Origin: Gemmatimonadota bacterium
GTDB taxonomy: Bacteria > Gemmatimonadota > Gemmatimonadetes > Gemmatimonadales > GWC2-71-9
Reading direction: 5' to 3'
Assembly: GCA_016720805.1 (NCBI GenBank)
Contig: JADKJZ010000014.1
Coordinates: forward strand, 1-64,000
DNA length: 64,000 nt
Part shown: piece by piece, positions 63,118 to 64,000 of the stretch
How positions within the stretch are numbered: position 1 is the first letter of the stretch
How the letters are laid out: every line of letters starts with the position of its first letter
Notes under the pieces: model-generated
The model's database searches: none
Told to the model about the DNA's origin: nothing
What the model saw: the letters and a program-made list of their open reading frames with translations, nothing else
Made by a program: the position numbers and the translations under genes

Positions 63118-64000
63118 CGGCCGTCGAACTCCGTCAGGAAGCGGTCGAGCGCACCGGCGCTCCACGTGGTCAGGCCACCCTCGGCGACCTTCACCGAGGT
63201 GTGCCGACCGGCGACAATCACCGGGGCGTCGAGGCCGAGTGCCTCGGCGAGTGCCGGCCGCGCCTTGGCCAGCGCGAACCAGGCGGGCGAGAAAGGGGCG
63301 ATCGTCGTGACCTTGAACGAATCCTGGTGGTTCACGTCGGTCCAGACGTTGCCCCGCTTGGCAAAGATACGTCCGGCGAGCCGACGGGTGGCGGCGGCCT
63401 CAGTCCGGCCGACCGCTGCCCCGATCAGCTGGCGTGTGGCGACCTGATCGCGTGCATCGGCGAGCGTGTTGCTCTTCGCCATCGCGGCATCGCTGCGGGC
63501 GCTCTCGAAGGCACGTTCGCCGGTCATCCGCCGCGCCTCGGCCGCACCAGCGGGTGCTGCCGGAAGCACGGGGCGACCACCACCCATCGCCACGACGCCG
63601 GGTTCCTGCACCAGATACGAGGTGTACTCGGTCAGGATGCCATAGCGGAGGCCGAGGTCGCGGATCTGCCCGATCAACTCGGGCGACGACCCTTCGAGGC
63701 GGAGCTGGCGGCTCAGTTCACCGATCCGTCGCCCGGCCCAGAGCGGGGCGATATAGTCGTTGTCCGAGGACTGGCGATCAAAGTGCCCAGCGAGGCTGAA
63801 GCGCTCCCGGCGACCATCGCGCGTCCCTTCGATCACGACCGGTCCATCCCCGGCGCCGCGATAGCGTGTCAGGACCACCAACTCCTCGCCGTAGAAGAGA
63901 TCGGGGAGGGCGGCCGGTGCCTGGTCGAGGAAGCGCACCGGCGCACTCACAATGCGCAAGTCGGAGAGGGCGGGGCGCGACAGCTTGCTCATCACGCCAC
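63114..64000 (-). CDS. C-terminal part of a probable VIT/vWA-domain protein, cut by window edge
   Basis: The frame is open to the edge, so this is at least 295 residues of a larger protein. The start KLSRPALSDLRIV and FYGEELVVLTRYRGAGDGPVVIEG are the sequence that follows the vWA domain in VIT (inter-alpha-trypsin-inhibitor) proteins; LWAGRRIGELSRQLRLEG and TEYTSYLVQEP follow in order. The last 120 residues include FAKRGNVWTDVNHQDSFKVTTIAPFSPAWFALA, a small C-terminal domain. Such proteins are secreted or surface-bound and often sit next to an ECF sigma/anti-sigma pair. Confidence 0.75.
   Translation of the reverse strand, partial: GVMSKLSRPALSDLRIVSAPVRFLDQAPAALPDLFYGEELVVLTRYRGAGDGPVVIEGTRDGRRERFSLAGHFDRQSSDNDYIAPLWAGRRIGELSRQLRLEGSSPELIGQIRDLGLRYGILTEYTSYLVQEPGVVAMGGGRPVLPAAPAGAAEARRMTGERAFESARSDAAMAKSNTLADARDQVATRQLIGAAVGRTEAAATRRLAGRIFAKRGNVWTDVNHQDSFKVTTIAPFSPAWFALAKARPALAEALGLDAPVIVAGRHTSVKVAEGGLTTWSAGALDRFLTEFDGR

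Overview
The window is GC-rich Gram-negative DNA. It is most like a member of the Gemmatimonadota (inference, no database search). The grounds are Ser/Thr kinases with a C-terminal membrane anchor, many secreted M1/M28/S9/S41 peptidases and beta-propellers, outer-membrane barrels ending in Phe, an ECF sigma/anti-sigma/VIT-vWA-type set, and signal peptides that almost all end Ala-X-Ala followed by Gln. I see no rRNA, tRNA, CRISPR, phage or insertion sequence.

Sequence quality is uneven. From 1 to about 7.6 kb nearly every gene is broken by small indels, and single-base frameshifts recur later (near 9.2, 11.3, 11.9, 15.7, 36.9, 37.7-38.0, 39.65, 40.14, 41.8-42.0 and 43.4 kb). Conserved motifs continue across them in the next frame, so most are probably sequencing or assembly errors, not decay.

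Layout. 0-2.4 kb: remains of a GAF histidine kinase, an OmpR-type regulator and a small membrane protein. 3.2-5.0 kb: two small membrane proteins and a Rieske protein. 5.0-7.6 kb: a large lipoprotein. 7.8-10.3 kb: a Ser/Thr kinase with a TPR sensor half. 10.5-12.2 kb: beta-carbonic anhydrase, DUF4405 membrane protein and a 68-residue membrane protein. 12.35-13.15 kb: a double zinc-ribbon/TPR protein, divergent from the most striking region.

13.3-22.7 kb: a tightly coupled five-gene operon that looks like an electron conduit from the inner membrane to the outer membrane. It encodes a b-type cytochrome membrane protein, a zinc-ribbon/ferredoxin/FAD-NAD oxidoreductase, a secreted cytochrome c with 23 CxxCH motifs, a second with 42 CxxCH plus one CxxxxCH and twelve exact 73-residue repeats, and an outer-membrane beta-barrel.

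22.8-49.9 kb: degradative and housekeeping genes. These are an M28 peptidase, Tat-exported class V aminotransferase, TMEM175-like channel, two GNATs, VPS10/BNR propeller, two M1 peptidases, UPF0182 protein, DinB, S9 peptidase, DUF3291, a tandem propeller pair, Nudix, S41, GH29 fucosidase and sialidase. Between them lie arrays of 7-bp tandem repeats (GTGA-type heptamers), often with complementary arms, and two other palindromic repeat types.

49.9-60.2 kb: a minus-strand block with a phosphate theme. It holds a phosphate-selective-porin-like barrel behind a Pho-box-like direct repeat, a lipoprotein, an unknown 214-residue protein, CYTH, SLC13 transporter, DUF47, PiT, an SQR-like flavoprotein and a 46-residue protein, followed by a MESH1-like hydrolase and a CYTH-FMN reductase fusion. 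60.3-64 kb: a second Ser/Thr kinase, then ECF sigma factor, anti-sigma factor and the end of a probable VIT/vWA protein cut by the window edge.
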